Source: Microbacterium sp. nov. GSS16
Lineage (GTDB): Bacteria > Actinomycetota > Actinomycetes > Actinomycetales > Microbacteriaceae
Length of the DNA: 64,000 bases
Assembly: GCF_028198145.1 (NCBI RefSeq)
Contig: NZ_CP116338.1
Location: forward strand, 1,364,001-1,428,000
Reading direction: 5' to 3'
The notes below the pieces were generated by a model. That model did no database searches. It had not been told where the DNA came from and saw only the letters and a program-made list of their open reading frames with translations. The position numbers were made by a program, and so were the translations under genes. Positions 1 to 10,226 of this stretch are shown here, piece after piece (position 1 is the stretch's first letter; each line of letters begins with the position of its first letter).

Positions 1-41
1 GCCTCCATCATCGAGCCTGCGAGACGACAACGGGAACAGAG

Positions 42-1646
42 ATGACCGAGACCATGGAGCAGACCGCTCCTCCTACCAAGCGCCAGCGACAGGCCGCGCA
101 GATCGCCGAGGCGGCCGCGACGCCGGTCGGCTGGATGCTGCTGAAGATCCTCCTGCTGGGGATCGTCGACGCGGTCGCCGTGTACGCGGCGTTCGTGCTC
201 TTCGCCAACCAGGAGTGGTTGGTGCTCGCGGTGGTCATCGCCGTCACCGCCGTGGTGAACTACATCTACTTCTCGCGTCGACGCGTGCCCGCGAAGTACC
301 TCACGCCCGGAATCATCTTCCTGGTCGTCTTCCAGGTCTTCGCGCTGGTCTACACGGGCTACATCGGCTTCACCAACTACGGCACCGGGCACAACGGCTC
401 GAAGCCTCAGGCGGTCTCCGCGCTTCTCGCCTCTGCGCAGGAGCGCGTCGAGGACTCGCCCGTCTACCCGGTGCAGATCGTCGAGCAGGCAGGCGTCTAC
501 GGCCTGCTCGTGACCGATCCCGACACCGGCGACGCGCTGCTCGGAACCAATGACGAGCCGCTGCGCGAGGTCGACGCGCAGTTCGACGGCGGCAGCGCCA
601 CTGCGACCGACGGCTGGCGCACCCTCCCGCTCGCCGAGGTCTTCAGCCTGTCATCCGAGCTCGAGAAGCTCTCGGTGCCGTTCAGCGACGATCCCAACGA
701 CGGCAGCCTGCGCACTCCCGACGGGCAGAGCGGCTACCTCTACATCTCGCAGCTCGAGTACGACGCGGCCGCCGACACGATCACCGACACGCGCAACGGC
801 GTCATCTACTCCGACACCGGCATCGGCGCCTTCACCGCCGACGACGGCGAGCAGCTGCTGCCCGGATGGCAGGTCAATGTCGGGTTCGACAACTTCGTCC
901 GGGCCGTCACCGACGCCTCGATCCGCGGGCCGCTGATCTCGGTCACCGTATGGACGTTCGTCTTCGCGATCGTCTCGGTGGCATCCACCTTCTTCCTGGG
1001 GCTGCTGATGGCGCTGGTGTTCAACAACACCCGCATGCGGTTCCGCAACACCTACCGGATCATCATGATCCTGCCGTACGCCTTCCCCGCGTTCCTGTCG
1101 GCGCTGGTGTGGGCCGGGATGATGAACGAGAGCTTCGGCTTCATCAACCAGGTGCTCCTCGGCGGAGCCGAGATCCCATGGCTGACCGATCCGACGCTGG
1201 CGAAGGTGTCGATCCTCATCGTGAACCTATGGCTCGGATTCCCTTACATGTTCCTGGTGTGCATGGGGGCCCTGCAGGGCATCCCGGAGGACGTCAACGA
1301 GGCGGCCGTGATGGACGGCGCCAACCCCTGGCAGATCTTCAGGCGCATCAAGCTGCCGCTTCTGCTGGTGACCGTGGCGCCGCTGCTGATCTCGTCGTTC
1401 GCGTTCAACTTCAACAACTTCAACCTGATCTACATGCTGACCAGGGGCGGGCCGCGGTTCACCGACGTCTCGATCCCGGTCGGGCACACCGACATCCTGA
1501 TCTCGATGGTGTACAAGGTGGCGTTCACCGGGCAGACGCGCGACTACGGTCTCGCCTCGGCGTTCACGATCCTCATCTTCATCGTGGTGGCGACGATCTC
1601 GATCGTCAGCTTCCGCAAGACCAAGGCCCTCGAGGAGCTGAACTGA
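42..1646 (+). CDS. malF: MalF-type sugar ABC transporter permease
   Basis: Inner-membrane permease of a carbohydrate ABC importer, probably for maltose or maltodextrin-like sugars, working as a heterodimer with the next gene product. The 534-residue length matches the long MalF class. Three hydrophobic segments lie before residue 120, followed by a large extracytoplasmic domain (about 125-290) like the P2 loop of MalF, then five or so membrane segments. The EAA loop that docks on the ATPase is visible as NEAAVMDGANPWQIF near residue 418. The frame opens at ATG 42; ATG 54 is an alternative start. The gene overlaps malG by one base (TGATG at 1644-1648), so the two are translationally coupled. 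The binding-protein gene presumably lies just upstream, outside the window. The substrate is inferred only from family resemblance. Confidence 0.9.
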   Translation: MTETMEQTAPPTKRQRQAAQIAEAAATPVGWMLLKILLLGIVDAVAVYAAFVLFANQEWLVLAVVIAVTAVVNYIYFSRRRVPAKYLTPGIIFLVVFQVFALVYTGYIGFTNYGTGHNGSKPQAVSALLASAQERVEDSPVYPVQIVEQAGVYGLLVTDPDTGDALLGTNDEPLREVDAQFDGGSATATDGWRTLPLAEVFSLSSELEKLSVPFSDDPNDGSLRTPDGQSGYLYISQLEYDAAADTITDTRNGVIYSDTGIGAFTADDGEQLLPGWQVNVGFDNFVRAVTDASIRGPLISVTVWTFVFAIVSVASTFFLGLLMALVFNNTRMRFRNTYRIIMILPYAFPAFLSALVWAGMMNESFGFINQVLLGGAEIPWLTDPTLAKVSILIVNLWLGFPYMFLVCMGALQGIPEDVNEAAVMDGANPWQIFRRIKLPLLLVTVAPLLISSFAFNFNNFNLIYMLTRGGPRFTDVSIPVGHTDILISMVYKVAFTGQTRDYGLASAFTILIFIVVATISIVSFRKTKALEELN

Positions 1647-2530
1647 TGAGCACCCAGACCCTCGCGCCGTCCAAGCGCTCCTTCGGCGCATGGTTCGCCG
1701 ACACCGGATGGCGCCACCTCGTCGCGATCGTGGTGAGCGTGTTCGCGCTCTTCCCACTGCTGTACGTGCTGTCGGCATCGCTCAACCCCAAGGGCACGCT
1801 GACCGGCTCGAACCAGCTCTTCTCGGCCATCGGCATCGACAGCTACGTGCGCATCCTCACCGATCCGCAGAACCCCTACGCGCTGTGGTTCCTGAACACC
1901 CTGATCATCGCCACGGTCACCGGGCTGCTCACGGTGTTCATCGGCGCGTGCGCCGCCTACGCGTTCTCGCGCATGCGGTTCGCCGGACGGCGGGTCGGAC
2001 TGATCACCGTCGTCGTCGTGCAGATGTTCCCGCAGCTGCTCGCGGTCGTCGCGCTGTTCATGCTCATGTCGACTCTCGGAGACTGGTTCCCGGCGATCGG
2101 CCTGAACACGCACACCGGCCTGATCCTCGTCTACCTCGGCGGCGCGCTGGGCGTGAACACCTACCTCATGTACGGCTTCTTCAACACGATCCCGAAGGAG
2201 ATCGACGAGGCGGCCCGCATCGACGGCGCAGGGCACGCCCGGATCTTCTTCACGATCATCCTGCGGCTGGTGGCGCCCATCCTCTCGGTGGTCGGGCTTC
2301 TCTCGTTCATCGGCATCGTCAACGAGTACGTGATCGCCAGCGTCATCCTCATCGACCCCGAGAAGCAGACGCTCGTCGTGGGCCTCACCAAGCTCGTCGC
2401 GAACCCGCGCTACGCCGACTGGTCGGCCTTCTCGGCGGGGGCCGTGATGGCCGCGATCCCGGTGATGATCTTGTTCCTCTGCCTGCAGAAGTACATCGTC
2501 GGCGGTCTCACCGCGGGCGCGGTCAAGTAG
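1646..2530 (+). CDS. malG: MalG-type sugar ABC transporter permease
   Basis: Second permease of the sugar importer (294 residues, the normal MalG size). It has six predicted membrane helices and an EAA loop reading DEAARIDGAGHARIFF near residue 187, the contact site for the ATP-binding subunit. It starts at the ATG that overlaps the malF stop codon. No ATPase gene follows; in actinobacteria such permeases commonly share a distant MsiK-like ATPase, so that is the likely partner (inference). A short palindrome GCGACCCGGGTCGC at 2534-2547, just after the stop, is the only terminator-like structure and is weak. Confidence 0.9.
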   Translation: MSTQTLAPSKRSFGAWFADTGWRHLVAIVVSVFALFPLLYVLSASLNPKGTLTGSNQLFSAIGIDSYVRILTDPQNPYALWFLNTLIIATVTGLLTVFIGACAAYAFSRMRFAGRRVGLITVVVVQMFPQLLAVVALFMLMSTLGDWFPAIGLNTHTGLILVYLGGALGVNTYLMYGFFNTIPKEIDEAARIDGAGHARIFFTIILRLVAPILSVVGLLSFIGIVNEYVIASVILIDPEKQTLVVGLTKLVANPRYADWSAFSAGAVMAAIPVMILFLCLQKYIVGGLTAGAVK

Positions 2531-2613
2531 GCCGCGACCCGGGTCGCGCCGTCGGGCGAAGGGTGTCGGCGAGACACGACGACCGGATGCCATGGCGCGG
2601 CGCTCGAGAGGCA

Positions 2614-2619
2614 TACGGT
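2614..2619 (+). promoter_or_regulatory. -10 box, probably leaderless start
   Basis: TACGGT ends 6 nt before ATG 2626. With the usual spacing, transcription would begin at or next to the start codon. No recognisable -35 is seen. Confidence 0.35.
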
Positions 2620-2625
2620 GAGAGC

Positions 2626-2784
2626 ATGGCCGCACGCGTGGGAGGTCGCAATCTGGCGATCAGCTGGATCGTCGGGCTGCTGTGCGCGGGCGTGGTCGGC
2701 GCGCTGCTCTGGATATCGCTTCCGGCGGGGCCGGGGCTGCTCTTCGTGGTCGGTCACCTGCTCGACGGCACCGTGCCGCGATGA
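2626..2784 (+). CDS. Small single-pass membrane protein (52 aa)
   Basis: Fifty-two residues with one hydrophobic helix (about residues 10-30, AISWIVGLLCAGVVGALLWI) and a second apolar stretch (33-45, including PAGPGLLFVVGHLL). I do not recognise the family. No Shine-Dalgarno site precedes the ATG, but a -10-like TACGGT lies 6 nt upstream, which fits a leaderless transcript and supports this start over the GTG at 2619. Its short length is the main reason for caution. Followed by about 160 nt without an evident gene. Confidence 0.5.
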   Translation: MAARVGGRNLAISWIVGLLCAGVVGALLWISLPAGPGLLFVVGHLLDGTVPR

Positions 2785-2946
2785 TCGGCGCTCTGCCCAG
2801 CTGACAGCGGCATCCCCGCTGACGGGTCGGCGACCGCCGGGCGCCGCGCTGCGCGAGCCGACATCGCGGACACTTCGGCACGCCTTCGCGGCGCGAAACG
2901 TGCGGGGAGTTAGCCTCGGTGTGCATCTACGACGAGAGGCGATCCC

Positions 2947-4248
2947 ATGAGTGACCCCGAGGTTCCGAAGAACGAGCAGCACCGCGACGTCGACGACGTC
3001 GTCGGCAGCGCCAACGAGGGACTCGACGCCGCCGCCGCTGCACGCGCGGATGTGCCGAGCAGGGATGCCGCGGCGAAGCCCGTCGATCCCGACATGGAGG
3101 CGTTCGCCGCAGCTGAGCGCGACCACCCGGGCACGTTCGGTGCCGCTGAGCCCGCGGATTCCCGTCCCGGCGTCGACCGCCCTTCCGAGGGGCGCCGCTA
3201 CGACGCCGCCCGCCGTGAGGACGACTCCATCGCCTCTGGTGCTGGTGCTGGTGCTGGTGCCGGTGCTGGTGCCGCGGACCCCGGCCGTGTGGATGCTCCT
3301 GCCGTCGACGAGCACCGCATCGATGAGAGCCGTGTCGACGACAACCATGTCGACGCCAGCCGTGACGACAACCGCGGCGACGCCAGCCGTGGCGACGAGC
3401 GCGTGGTCGACGGGCACCGCATCGATGAGACCCGTGTCGACGAGCGTCATGCAGACGAGAACCGTGTCGACGAGCGCAGCGCCGCGGCCGCGCAGCACGA
3501 CGAGCGCGACACCTCCGCATCCGCCTCGCCGACCGGCGCGTACGACGCCGATGCGACCCGCGTGATCGACCAGGACCGCCCGCACCACCACACTGTCGCC
3601 GACACCGCGTACGCCGCGCCCTCGGCATCGGCAGCCGAGACGCAGGTCGTCCCCGCCGAGCCCGTCGCGCCGCCCGCAGCGCCGCAGCCGATCTTCGTGC
3701 AGGCGCCTGAGCCGCCTCGCGAGCTCGGCAACCGCGGCACGGCAGGCGCCATCGGCCTGGTCGCCACAGTCGCGTTCGCGATCCTCTACCTCGCCGCGAT
3801 CCTCGGCTTCGGCGCCGTGCGCGGCGACGTGACCGTCGAGAACATCGGCACCGCCGCCCTCGAGCCCCTCTCGACCTGGTCGTTCTGGGTGCCGGTCGTC
3901 GTGTTCTTCCTCTCGTTCTGGCTGCTCGGCGCGTTCATCAACCGCGCGCGCTGGGGCAAGTGGGTGATCTTCGGGGTGTTCGTGGCCATCGCGACCTACG
4001 GCGGTCACATCCTCGGGCAGCTCTTCCAGGAGCCGTTCTGGCGTGTGACGGCCACAGAGTCGATCGAGCTGGTGAACGAGCAGCTGCTCGCTCCGCTCGC
4101 CATCGCATCGTTCATCTTCGCCCGCGAGCTCACGATCTGGTTCGGCGCGTGGGTCGCCCGCAGCGGTGCCAGGAAGAAGGCGCTCAACGCCGAGGCGCAG
4201 GCCGAGTACGAGCGCACTCTCGAAGCCGGTCCCGCCGCACTGCGATGA
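2947..4248 (+). CDS. Membrane protein with repetitive charged N-terminal half
   Basis: 433 residues in two very different halves. Residues 1-255 are hydrophilic and low-complexity: an Ala-rich stretch, a Gly-Ala run (about 98-109), then about a dozen pentapeptides of the form (V/I)-D-x-x-(R/H) (about 120-178), then a Pro/Ala-rich linker. Residues 260-405 carry about four membrane helices (for example AIGLVATVAFAILYLAAIL and WVPVVVFFLSFWLLGAF). The C-terminal tail is basic then acidic. No signal peptide is present, so the repetitive half is probably cytoplasmic (inference). Start chosen at ATG 2947, preceded by a purine-rich GAGAGG. Function unknown; the only neighbours are other uncharacterised proteins. 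The long open frames on the opposite strand are mirror images of its GC-rich codons. Confidence 0.85.
   Translation: MSDPEVPKNEQHRDVDDVVGSANEGLDAAAAARADVPSRDAAAKPVDPDMEAFAAAERDHPGTFGAAEPADSRPGVDRPSEGRRYDAARREDDSIASGAGAGAGAGAGAADPGRVDAPAVDEHRIDESRVDDNHVDASRDDNRGDASRGDERVVDGHRIDETRVDERHADENRVDERSAAAAQHDERDTSASASPTGAYDADATRVIDQDRPHHHTVADTAYAAPSASAAETQVVPAEPVAPPAAPQPIFVQAPEPPRELGNRGTAGAIGLVATVAFAILYLAAILGFGAVRGDVTVENIGTAALEPLSTWSFWVPVVVFFLSFWLLGAFINRARWGKWVIFGVFVAIATYGGHILGQLFQEPFWRVTATESIELVNEQLLAPLAIASFIFARELTIWFGAWVARSGARKKALNAEAQAEYERTLEAGPAALR
3238..3273 (+). repeat. GGTGCT microsatellite
   Basis: Six copies of GGTGC(T/C) in tandem, in frame, coding Gly-Ala repeats. Length changes in units of 6 nt would keep the reading frame. 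Confidence 0.85.
3304..3480 (+). repeat. 15-nt coding minisatellite
   Basis: About twelve degenerate 15-nt units, typical unit GTCGACGAGCACCGC, coding (V/I)-D-x-x-(R/H). ATCGATGAG and GTCGACGAG recur at the same position in the unit. One unit is irregular (around 3400-3420). Confidence 0.8.
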
Positions 4249-4251
4249 GCG

Positions 4252-4257
4252 TAGTCT
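4252..4257 (+). promoter_or_regulatory. -10 box, probably leaderless start
   Basis: TAGTCT ends 6 nt before ATG 4264. The same motif at about the same spacing precedes the TauE gene at 34920. Confidence 0.45.
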
Positions 4258-4263
4258 GACGGC

Positions 4264-4755
4264 ATGACCATCAGAGACCCCCACGGTCCCGCGCCGGAGG
4301 GGGTCTCTGCGTCTCTCGCCGGTGTGGTCGGCGTGGTCTGCTTCGGCGCGTTCGCCATCCTCGGCCTCGGGATGCTGTCGTTCTTCGCCGACGTCGACAT
4401 CATCTCCGTCGAGGGGCTGACCCTCTGGCCGGGAGTGACGGGGGTGGCCGTCGCGATCGCGGTGTTCGCGCTTCTGCTCGCGCCCGTGCTGCGCAGGCGG
4501 CTTCCCCCGTACGGCGCGACCGTGCTCGTGGCGGTGGCCACGGCGCTCGCGCATCTCGCCGCAGTGTGGCTCGCGAGCCTGATCGGAGGCGCCGGCCTCG
4601 CGCACGCGTCGGCGGCCGCCTCGCAGATCGTCGTCAGAGGATCCAGCGTCGTCATCATCGTCGTCGCCCTCATCGCGGGGTGGATCGCGGTGGCGCTGCG
4701 CCGTTCGCGGTCCGGCACACCGCGATGGCCATGGGAGCGCGACGACGCGGAGTGA
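4264..4755 (+). CDS. Four-helix membrane protein, function unknown
   Basis: 163 residues with four hydrophobic helices (about 20-42, 55-82, 90-115 and 124-145) and a basic C-terminus. It resembles small uncharacterised membrane proteins common in Microbacteriaceae, but I cannot name a function. There is no ribosome binding site; a -10-like TAGTCT lies 6 nt before the ATG. Codons 3-15 also form an 11-bp perfect hairpin (4272-4309), which is unusual so close to a start codon. Only 15 nt separate it from the preceding gene. Confidence 0.8.
   Translation: MTIRDPHGPAPEGVSASLAGVVGVVCFGAFAILGLGMLSFFADVDIISVEGLTLWPGVTGVAVAIAVFALLLAPVLRRRLPPYGATVLVAVATALAHLAAVWLASLIGGAGLAHASAAASQIVVRGSSVVIIVVALIAGWIAVALRRSRSGTPRWPWERDDAE
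4272..4309 (+). other. Perfect 11-bp hairpin overlapping the start of a gene
   Basis: The arms are CAGAGACCCCC (4272-4282) and GGGGGTCTCTG (4299-4309) with a 16-nt loop. It may end transcription from the gene before it or control translation of the gene it lies in. No T-run follows. Confidence 0.6.
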
Positions 4756-4808
4756 CGACGGACGCGCCGCCTCCCGCGGGAAAGCGCCCCTGCACGGCAT
4801 CCCGGCCC

Positions 4809-4814
4809 TACTCT
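4809..4814 (+). promoter_or_regulatory. -10 box, probably leaderless start
   Basis: TACTCT ends 6 nt before GTG 4821. Confidence 0.4.
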
Positions 4815-4820
4815 GTATTC

Positions 4821-5468
4821 GTGGAGAGGTCGCTGGAATCCCTCGTCGACCAGGCCGTCGAGGCCTGGTTGCGCTGGGTGCCGCGATGGGCGCCGGCCAC
4901 GCACCGCGGTCGGGTGGCGCCGTGCCGTCGCTGCCTCGGCTCACCCGTGCTCTCTGCCGTCGGTATCGGCGGCAACGTTCCGCACGGGGTGCAGCACGGG
5001 CTCTCGACGCGGATCAAGTCGATCGTCGATCAGGCCGTCGCCGAGTACACCGCGCGCAACCTGCCGCTGCTGCAGTCCGAGCTCGACCACCAGGCGGCCC
5101 GCAACAGGTCGCGGGCATACCGGCCGGGCGAGGGCCTCGATCCCGAGTACGAGGGGATGCCGCTCGACCCCGACCCCGTACCTGGCGCTCCGTTCCTCTT
5201 CACCGTAGCGGGCATGGCCGACGAGGCGGCTGCTCAACTGCCGCCTCTGCCGCCGCTCTCCGAAGACGCCAAGGCGGCCCTGCGCCAGGAGGTCGCGCTC
5301 GCCGACGAGTACGCGAACATGATCGGGCGCGAGATCTGCGGGCTGCTGCTGCGGCACCGCCTGCACGTGCAGGCCGCGATCTCGCAGTACGTCGAGCCGC
5401 AGATAGAGGCGATGCTGGCCGAGCTGAGCGAAGCGCTCGACTCGCCGTTCGACCCGGATACGCCGTAG
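4821..5468 (+). CDS. Conserved hypothetical protein with CxxC motif
   Basis: 215 residues, soluble, no signal peptide. It carries a CRRCLG motif near residue 34, a Pro/Asp-rich central region (about 100-145, several DP pairs) and helical, charged flanks. I do not recognise the family. The frame is open upstream into the previous gene, but the GTG at 4821 is chosen because a TACTCT -10-like box lies 6 nt before it and the sequence upstream of it is a shadow frame of the previous gene. It is followed by the rpsL promoter region. Confidence 0.65.
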   Translation: MERSLESLVDQAVEAWLRWVPRWAPATHRGRVAPCRRCLGSPVLSAVGIGGNVPHGVQHGLSTRIKSIVDQAVAEYTARNLPLLQSELDHQAARNRSRAYRPGEGLDPEYEGMPLDPDPVPGAPFLFTVAGMADEAAAQLPPLPPLSEDAKAALRQEVALADEYANMIGREICGLLLRHRLHVQAAISQYVEPQIEAMLAELSEALDSPFDPDTP

Positions 5469-5487
5469 CACGGCATCCGGACCTCAT

Positions 5488-5517
5488 TTGACCGCCATGG
5501 CACGTGGCGCTTACACT
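5488..5517 (+). promoter_or_regulatory. str operon promoter
   Basis: -35 TTGACC (5488-5493), 18-nt spacer, -10 TACACT (5512-5517): the best sigma-70-type match in the window. It implies an rpsL leader of about 160 nt that contains GTGTGTGCACGACTGTGCGC, able to pair with itself. Confidence 0.7.
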
Positions 5518-5681
5518 TGATCGGGTGTGTGCACGACTGTGCGCGCACGCAGGGCGCCGGCACCGTCGGTTCGCCCCCACGGCATACCCATCACACCAAA
5601 AGCCCGACTCCTCTGTCGAGCCGGTGGGTCATGATGTGAAACCCATCACGCTGTCACCGTGCAGCACTATGAGGAGAGAAC

Positions 5682-6050
5682 GTGCCAACTATTCAGCAGT
5701 TGGTTCGCAAGGGACGCTCGCCCAAGGTCACCAAGACCAAGGCGCCCGCCCTGAAGGCGAACCCGCAGCAGGCCGGCGTGTGCACCCGCGTGTACACCAC
5801 CACCCCGAAGAAGCCGAACTCGGCGATGCGCAAGGTCGCTCGTGTGAAGCTGCGCAACGGCACCGAGGTGACCGCCTACATCCCCGGTGAGGGCCACAAC
5901 CTGCAGGAGCACTCGCTGGTGCTCGTCCGCGGTGGTCGTGTGAAGGACCTCCCCGGTGTCCGCTACAAGATCGTCCGTGGTGCGCTCGACACCCAGGCAG
6001 TGAAGAACCGTAAGCAGGCTCGTTCCCGCTACGGCGCGAAGAAGGGCTGA
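5682..6050 (+). CDS. rpsL: 30S ribosomal protein S12
   Basis: Decoding-centre protein of the small subunit. The 122-residue length and the conserved [17 protein letters not shown] block (about 39-55) and [10 protein letters not shown] (about 71-80) identify it. The lysines at the usual streptomycin-resistance positions (KKPNS and the Lys that follows RGGRV) are present as in sensitive strains. First gene of the str operon, with GAGGAG 9 nt before the ATG; rpsG follows after 5 nt. Confidence 0.98.
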   Translation: MPTIQQLVRKGRSPKVTKTKAPALKANPQQAGVCTRVYTTTPKKPNSAMRKVARVKLRNGTEVTAYIPGEGHNLQEHSLVLVRGGRVKDLPGVRYKIVRGALDTQAVKNRKQARSRYGAKKG

Positions 6051-6055
6051 GTCAG

Positions 6056-6526
6056 ATGCCTCGTAAGGGACCCGCACCCAAGCGCCCCGTCGTCAACGAC
6101 CCGGTCTACGGCGCCCCGATCGTCACCTCGCTGGTGAACAAGATCCTCGTCGACGGCAAGAAGTCGCTCGCCGAGTCGATCGTCTACGGCGCCCTCCGCG
6201 GCGTCGAGGCGAAGAACGGCCAGGACGCCGTCGCCACCCTCAAGAAGGCGCTCGACAACGTGCGCCCCACCCTCGAGGTCCGCAGCCGCCGTGTCGGTGG
6301 CTCGACCTACCAGGTTCCCGTCGAGGTCAAGCCGCACCGCGCGAACACCCTCGCGCTGCGCTGGCTGGTCAGCTACGCGAAGGGCCGTCGTGAGAAGACG
6401 ATGACCGAGCGTCTGCAGAACGAGATCCTCGACGCGTCGAACGGTCTGGGTGCCGCGGTCAAGCGCCGCGAGGACACCCACAAGATGGCCGAGTCGAACC
6501 GCGCCTTCGCCCACTACCGCTGGTAA
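6056..6526 (+). CDS. rpsG: 30S ribosomal protein S7
   Basis: Head-assembly protein that binds the 3' domain of 16S rRNA. It has 156 residues starting [10 protein letters not shown], with the conserved [14 protein letters not shown] (about 79-92) and the C-terminal [21 protein letters not shown] region. Five nucleotides after rpsL. A 13-bp hairpin separates it from fusA. Confidence 0.98.
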   Translation: MPRKGPAPKRPVVNDPVYGAPIVTSLVNKILVDGKKSLAESIVYGALRGVEAKNGQDAVATLKKALDNVRPTLEVRSRRVGGSTYQVPVEVKPHRANTLALRWLVSYAKGRREKTMTERLQNEILDASNGLGAAVKRREDTHKMAESNRAFAHYRW

Positions 6527-6532
6527 TGGGCT

Positions 6533-6562
6533 GAGCGGATGCCGCCACCGCGGCATCCGCTC
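6533..6562 (+). terminator. rpsG-fusA intergenic hairpin
   Basis: GAGCGGATGCCGC and GCGGCATCCGCTC pair perfectly over 13 bp with a 4-nt loop. It is followed by TCCCACTCTCTG rather than a T-run, so it may attenuate transcription or mark an RNA processing site rather than stop it fully. Confidence 0.5.
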
Positions 6563-6603
6563 CCACTCTCTGTTCGTTCCTGAACCATCCCGGAGGAACC
6601 CCC

Positions 6604-8718
6604 GTGGCACAAGAAGTGCTCACCGACCTGAGCAAGGTCCGCAACATCGGCATCATGGCGCACATCGATGCCGGCAAGACCACCACGACCGAGCGCATCC
6701 TGTTCTACACGGGTGTCAACCACAAGCTCGGCGAGACCCACGACGGCGCGTCGACGACGGACTGGATGGAGCAGGAGAAGGAGCGCGGCATCACGATCAC
6801 GTCGGCCGCCGTGACCTGCTTCTGGAACAAGAACCAGATCAACATCATCGACACCCCCGGTCACGTGGACTTCACCGTCGAGGTCGAGCGCTCGCTTCGC
6901 GTGCTCGACGGCGCGGTCGCCGTCTTCGACGGCAAGGAGGGCGTCGAGCCCCAGTCCGAGACGGTCTGGCGTCAGGCCGACAAGTACGACGTCCCCCGCA
7001 TCTGCTTCGTCAACAAGATGGACAAGCTGGGCGCCGACTTCTACTACACCGTCGACACCATCGTGAACCGCCTGGGCGCCAAGCCGCTCGTGCTGCAGCT
7101 CCCGATCGGTTCCGAGAGCGACTTCATCGGCGTCGTCGACCTCATCGAGATGCGCGCGCTGGTGTGGCCCGGTGACTCCAAGGGTGACGTGACCATGGGC
7201 GCCTCGTACGAGGTGCAGGAGATCCCCGCCGACCTTCAGGAGAAGGCCGAGGAGTACCGTCAGCAGCTGCTCGAGACCGTCGCCGAGTCCGACGACGCGC
7301 TGCTCGAGAAGTTCTTCGGCGGCGAAGAGCTCACGATCGCCGAGATCAAGGGCGCCATCCGCAAGATGGTCGTCGCGAACGAGATCTACCCGGTGCTCTG
7401 CGGCTCGGCGTTCAAGAACCGCGGTGTGCAGCCGATGCTCGACGCCGTCATCGACTACCTCCCCAACCCCCTCGACGTCGGCGCCATCGAGGCGCACGAC
7501 CCGAAGGACGAGGAGAAGGTCATCGAGCGTCACCCCGACGCGAACGACCCGTTCTCGGCCCTGGCCTTCAAGGTCGCGGTGCACCCGTTCTTCGGTCGTC
7601 TGACCTACGTGCGCGTGTACTCGGGTCACCTCGACTCGGGATCCGCCGTGGTCAACTCGACCAAGGGCAAGAAGGAGCGCATCGGAAAGATCTTCCAGAT
7701 GCACGCCAACAAGGAGAACCCGGTCGACTCGCTCACCGCGGGCAACATCTACGCCGTCATCGGCCTGAAGGACACCACCACCGGAGACACCCTCGCCGAC
7801 CCGGCCGCTCCGGTCGTGCTCGAGTCGATGACGTTCCCGGAGCCGGTGATCGAGGTCGCCATCGAGCCGAAGACGAAGGCCGACCAGGAGAAGCTGGGTC
7901 TCGCGATCCAGAAGCTCGCTGAAGAGGACCCGACCTTCCGCACCGAGCTCAACCCCGAGACCGGTCAGACGACCATCAAGGGCATGGGCGAGCTGCACCT
8001 CGACATCCTCGTCGACCGCATGAAGCGCGAGTTCAAGGTCGAGGCGAACGTCGGCAAGCCGCAGGTGGCGTACCGCGAGACGCTGCGCAAGGCCGTCGAG
8101 AAGCACGACTACACGCACAAGAAGCAGACCGGTGGTTCGGGTCAGTTCGCGAAGATCCAGTTCAACCTCGAGCCGCTCGAGGTCGAGGGCGACAAGACGT
8201 ACGAGTTCGTCAACGCCGTCACCGGCGGACGCATCCCGCGCGAGTACATCCCCTCGGTCGACGCGGGCTTCCAGGACGCGATGAACGTCGGTGTGCTGGC
8301 CGGCTACCCGATGGTGGGCGTCAAGGCGACCCTCGTCGACGGCGCCTCGCACGACGTCGACTCCTCGGAGATGGCGTTCAAGATCGCGGGCTCCATGGGC
8401 TTCAAGGAGGCCGCTCGTCGCGCCAACCCCGTGCTGCTCGAGCCGCTGATGGCCGTCGAGGTCCGTACTCCCGAGGAGTACATGGGCGACGTCATCGGCG
8501 ACCTGAACTCGCGTCGCGGGCAGATCCAGTCGATGGAGGATGCGCAGGGCGTCAAGGTGGTGCGTGCTTCGGTGCCGCTGTCCGAGATGTTCGGCTACAT
8601 CGGCGACCTGCGCTCGAAGACCTCTGGCCGCGCTGTGTACTCGATGGAGTTCGACAGCTACTCTGAGGTTCCGCGTGCCGTCGCCGACGAGATCGTCCAG
8701 AAGGCCAAGGGCGAGTAA
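6604..8718 (+). CDS. fusA: Elongation factor G
   Basis: Translocase GTPase of the ribosome, also used in ribosome recycling. It has 704 residues, full length. G1 AHIDAGKT (19-26), G3 DTPGH (about 83-87) and G4 NKMD (about 137-140) are intact, followed by the G' subdomain and domains II-V. The GTG start at 6604 follows a strong GGAGGA. Third gene of the str operon; a 169-nt spacer with a dispersed repeat and possibly its own promoter separates it from tuf. Confidence 0.98.
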   Translation: MAQEVLTDLSKVRNIGIMAHIDAGKTTTTERILFYTGVNHKLGETHDGASTTDWMEQEKERGITITSAAVTCFWNKNQINIIDTPGHVDFTVEVERSLRVLDGAVAVFDGKEGVEPQSETVWRQADKYDVPRICFVNKMDKLGADFYYTVDTIVNRLGAKPLVLQLPIGSESDFIGVVDLIEMRALVWPGDSKGDVTMGASYEVQEIPADLQEKAEEYRQQLLETVAESDDALLEKFFGGEELTIAEIKGAIRKMVVANEIYPVLCGSAFKNRGVQPMLDAVIDYLPNPLDVGAIEAHDPKDEEKVIERHPDANDPFSALAFKVAVHPFFGRLTYVRVYSGHLDSGSAVVNSTKGKKERIGKIFQMHANKENPVDSLTAGNIYAVIGLKDTTTGDTLADPAAPVVLESMTFPEPVIEVAIEPKTKADQEKLGLAIQKLAEEDPTFRTELNPETGQTTIKGMGELHLDILVDRMKREFKVEANVGKPQVAYRETLRKAVEKHDYTHKKQTGGSGQFAKIQFNLEPLEVEGDKTYEFVNAVTGGRIPREYIPSVDAGFQDAMNVGVLAGYPMVGVKATLVDGASHDVDSSEMAFKIAGSMGFKEAARRANPVLLEPLMAVEVRTPEEYMGDVIGDLNSRRGQIQSMEDAQGVKVVRASVPLSEMFGYIGDLRSKTSGRAVYSMEFDSYSEVPRAVADEIVQKAKGE

Positions 8719-8732
8719 GCCCTTCCCCGGTT

Positions 8733-8768
8733 CCCCTGGGTCACTGAGCCTGTCGAAGGGCCCAGGGG
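8733..8768 (+). repeat. Dispersed TGAGCCTGTCGAAGGG repeat
   Basis: The core TGAGCCTGTCGAAGGG (8745-8760) is enclosed by an 8-bp inverted repeat CCCCTGGG/CCCAGGGG. Related cores occur near 26028, 26965, 40089-40223 and 63711. It lies just after the fusA stop codon. Confidence 0.75.
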
Positions 8769-8803
8769 CGCCGGCACCCCACAACTTCACATTCACTCTC
8801 TAC

Positions 8804-8809
8804 TAAACT
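8804..8809 (+). promoter_or_regulatory. Possible tuf promoter -10
   Basis: TAAACT within CTCTACTAAACTGAG, in an AT-richer stretch between fusA and tuf. There is no good -35. It would give a leader of about 75 nt. Confidence 0.35.
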
Positions 8810-8887
8810 GAGAAACCGAAATCCGTAGGGAGCCGGTCACAATCCAGTGCCCGGCCATCTCTACACGAACGTCCTGAGGAGGACCCA

Positions 8888-10081
<1,194 letters not shown>

Positions 10082-10094
10082 GCATCTGCTTCTC

Positions 10095-10132
10095 GAAAGA
10101 GGGGTCGGACCTTCGGGTCCGGCCCCTCTTTC
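10095..10132 (+). terminator. str operon terminator
   Basis: A 17-bp stem (one G-T pair) closed by a TTCG tetraloop, with an A-rich base on the left and T-rich on the right (CCCCTCTTTC), 13 nt after the tuf stop codon. Confidence 0.9.
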
Positions 10133-10226
10133 TGTGTGCCGCGACTGTCGACACGACGCGCTCGATCGCGTAGAACAGTGACTGGGTGCAGGATGCTGCG
10201 CCGACACCGCGCAGGGGAGGAGAACC

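Noticed and set aside
1..45. End of a sugar-binding protein gene (malE) overlapping malF
   Set aside because: One frame stays open to a TGA at 43-45 that overlaps the malF start, but 14 codons are too few to identify a protein.
2534..2547. Terminator after malG
   Set aside because: Only a 7-bp palindrome with no loop allowance and no T-run; too weak to call.
2410..4944. Very long open frame on the minus strand opposite the repeat protein
   Set aside because: It mirrors the GC-rich codons of three plus-strand genes, is full of Arg/Asp/Val low-complexity and crosses gene boundaries; no ribosome binding site or recognisable domain.
6514..8796. 760-codon open frame antisense to fusA
   Set aside because: EF-G on the other strand is unambiguous; the antisense frame is the usual by-product of third-position G/C bias.
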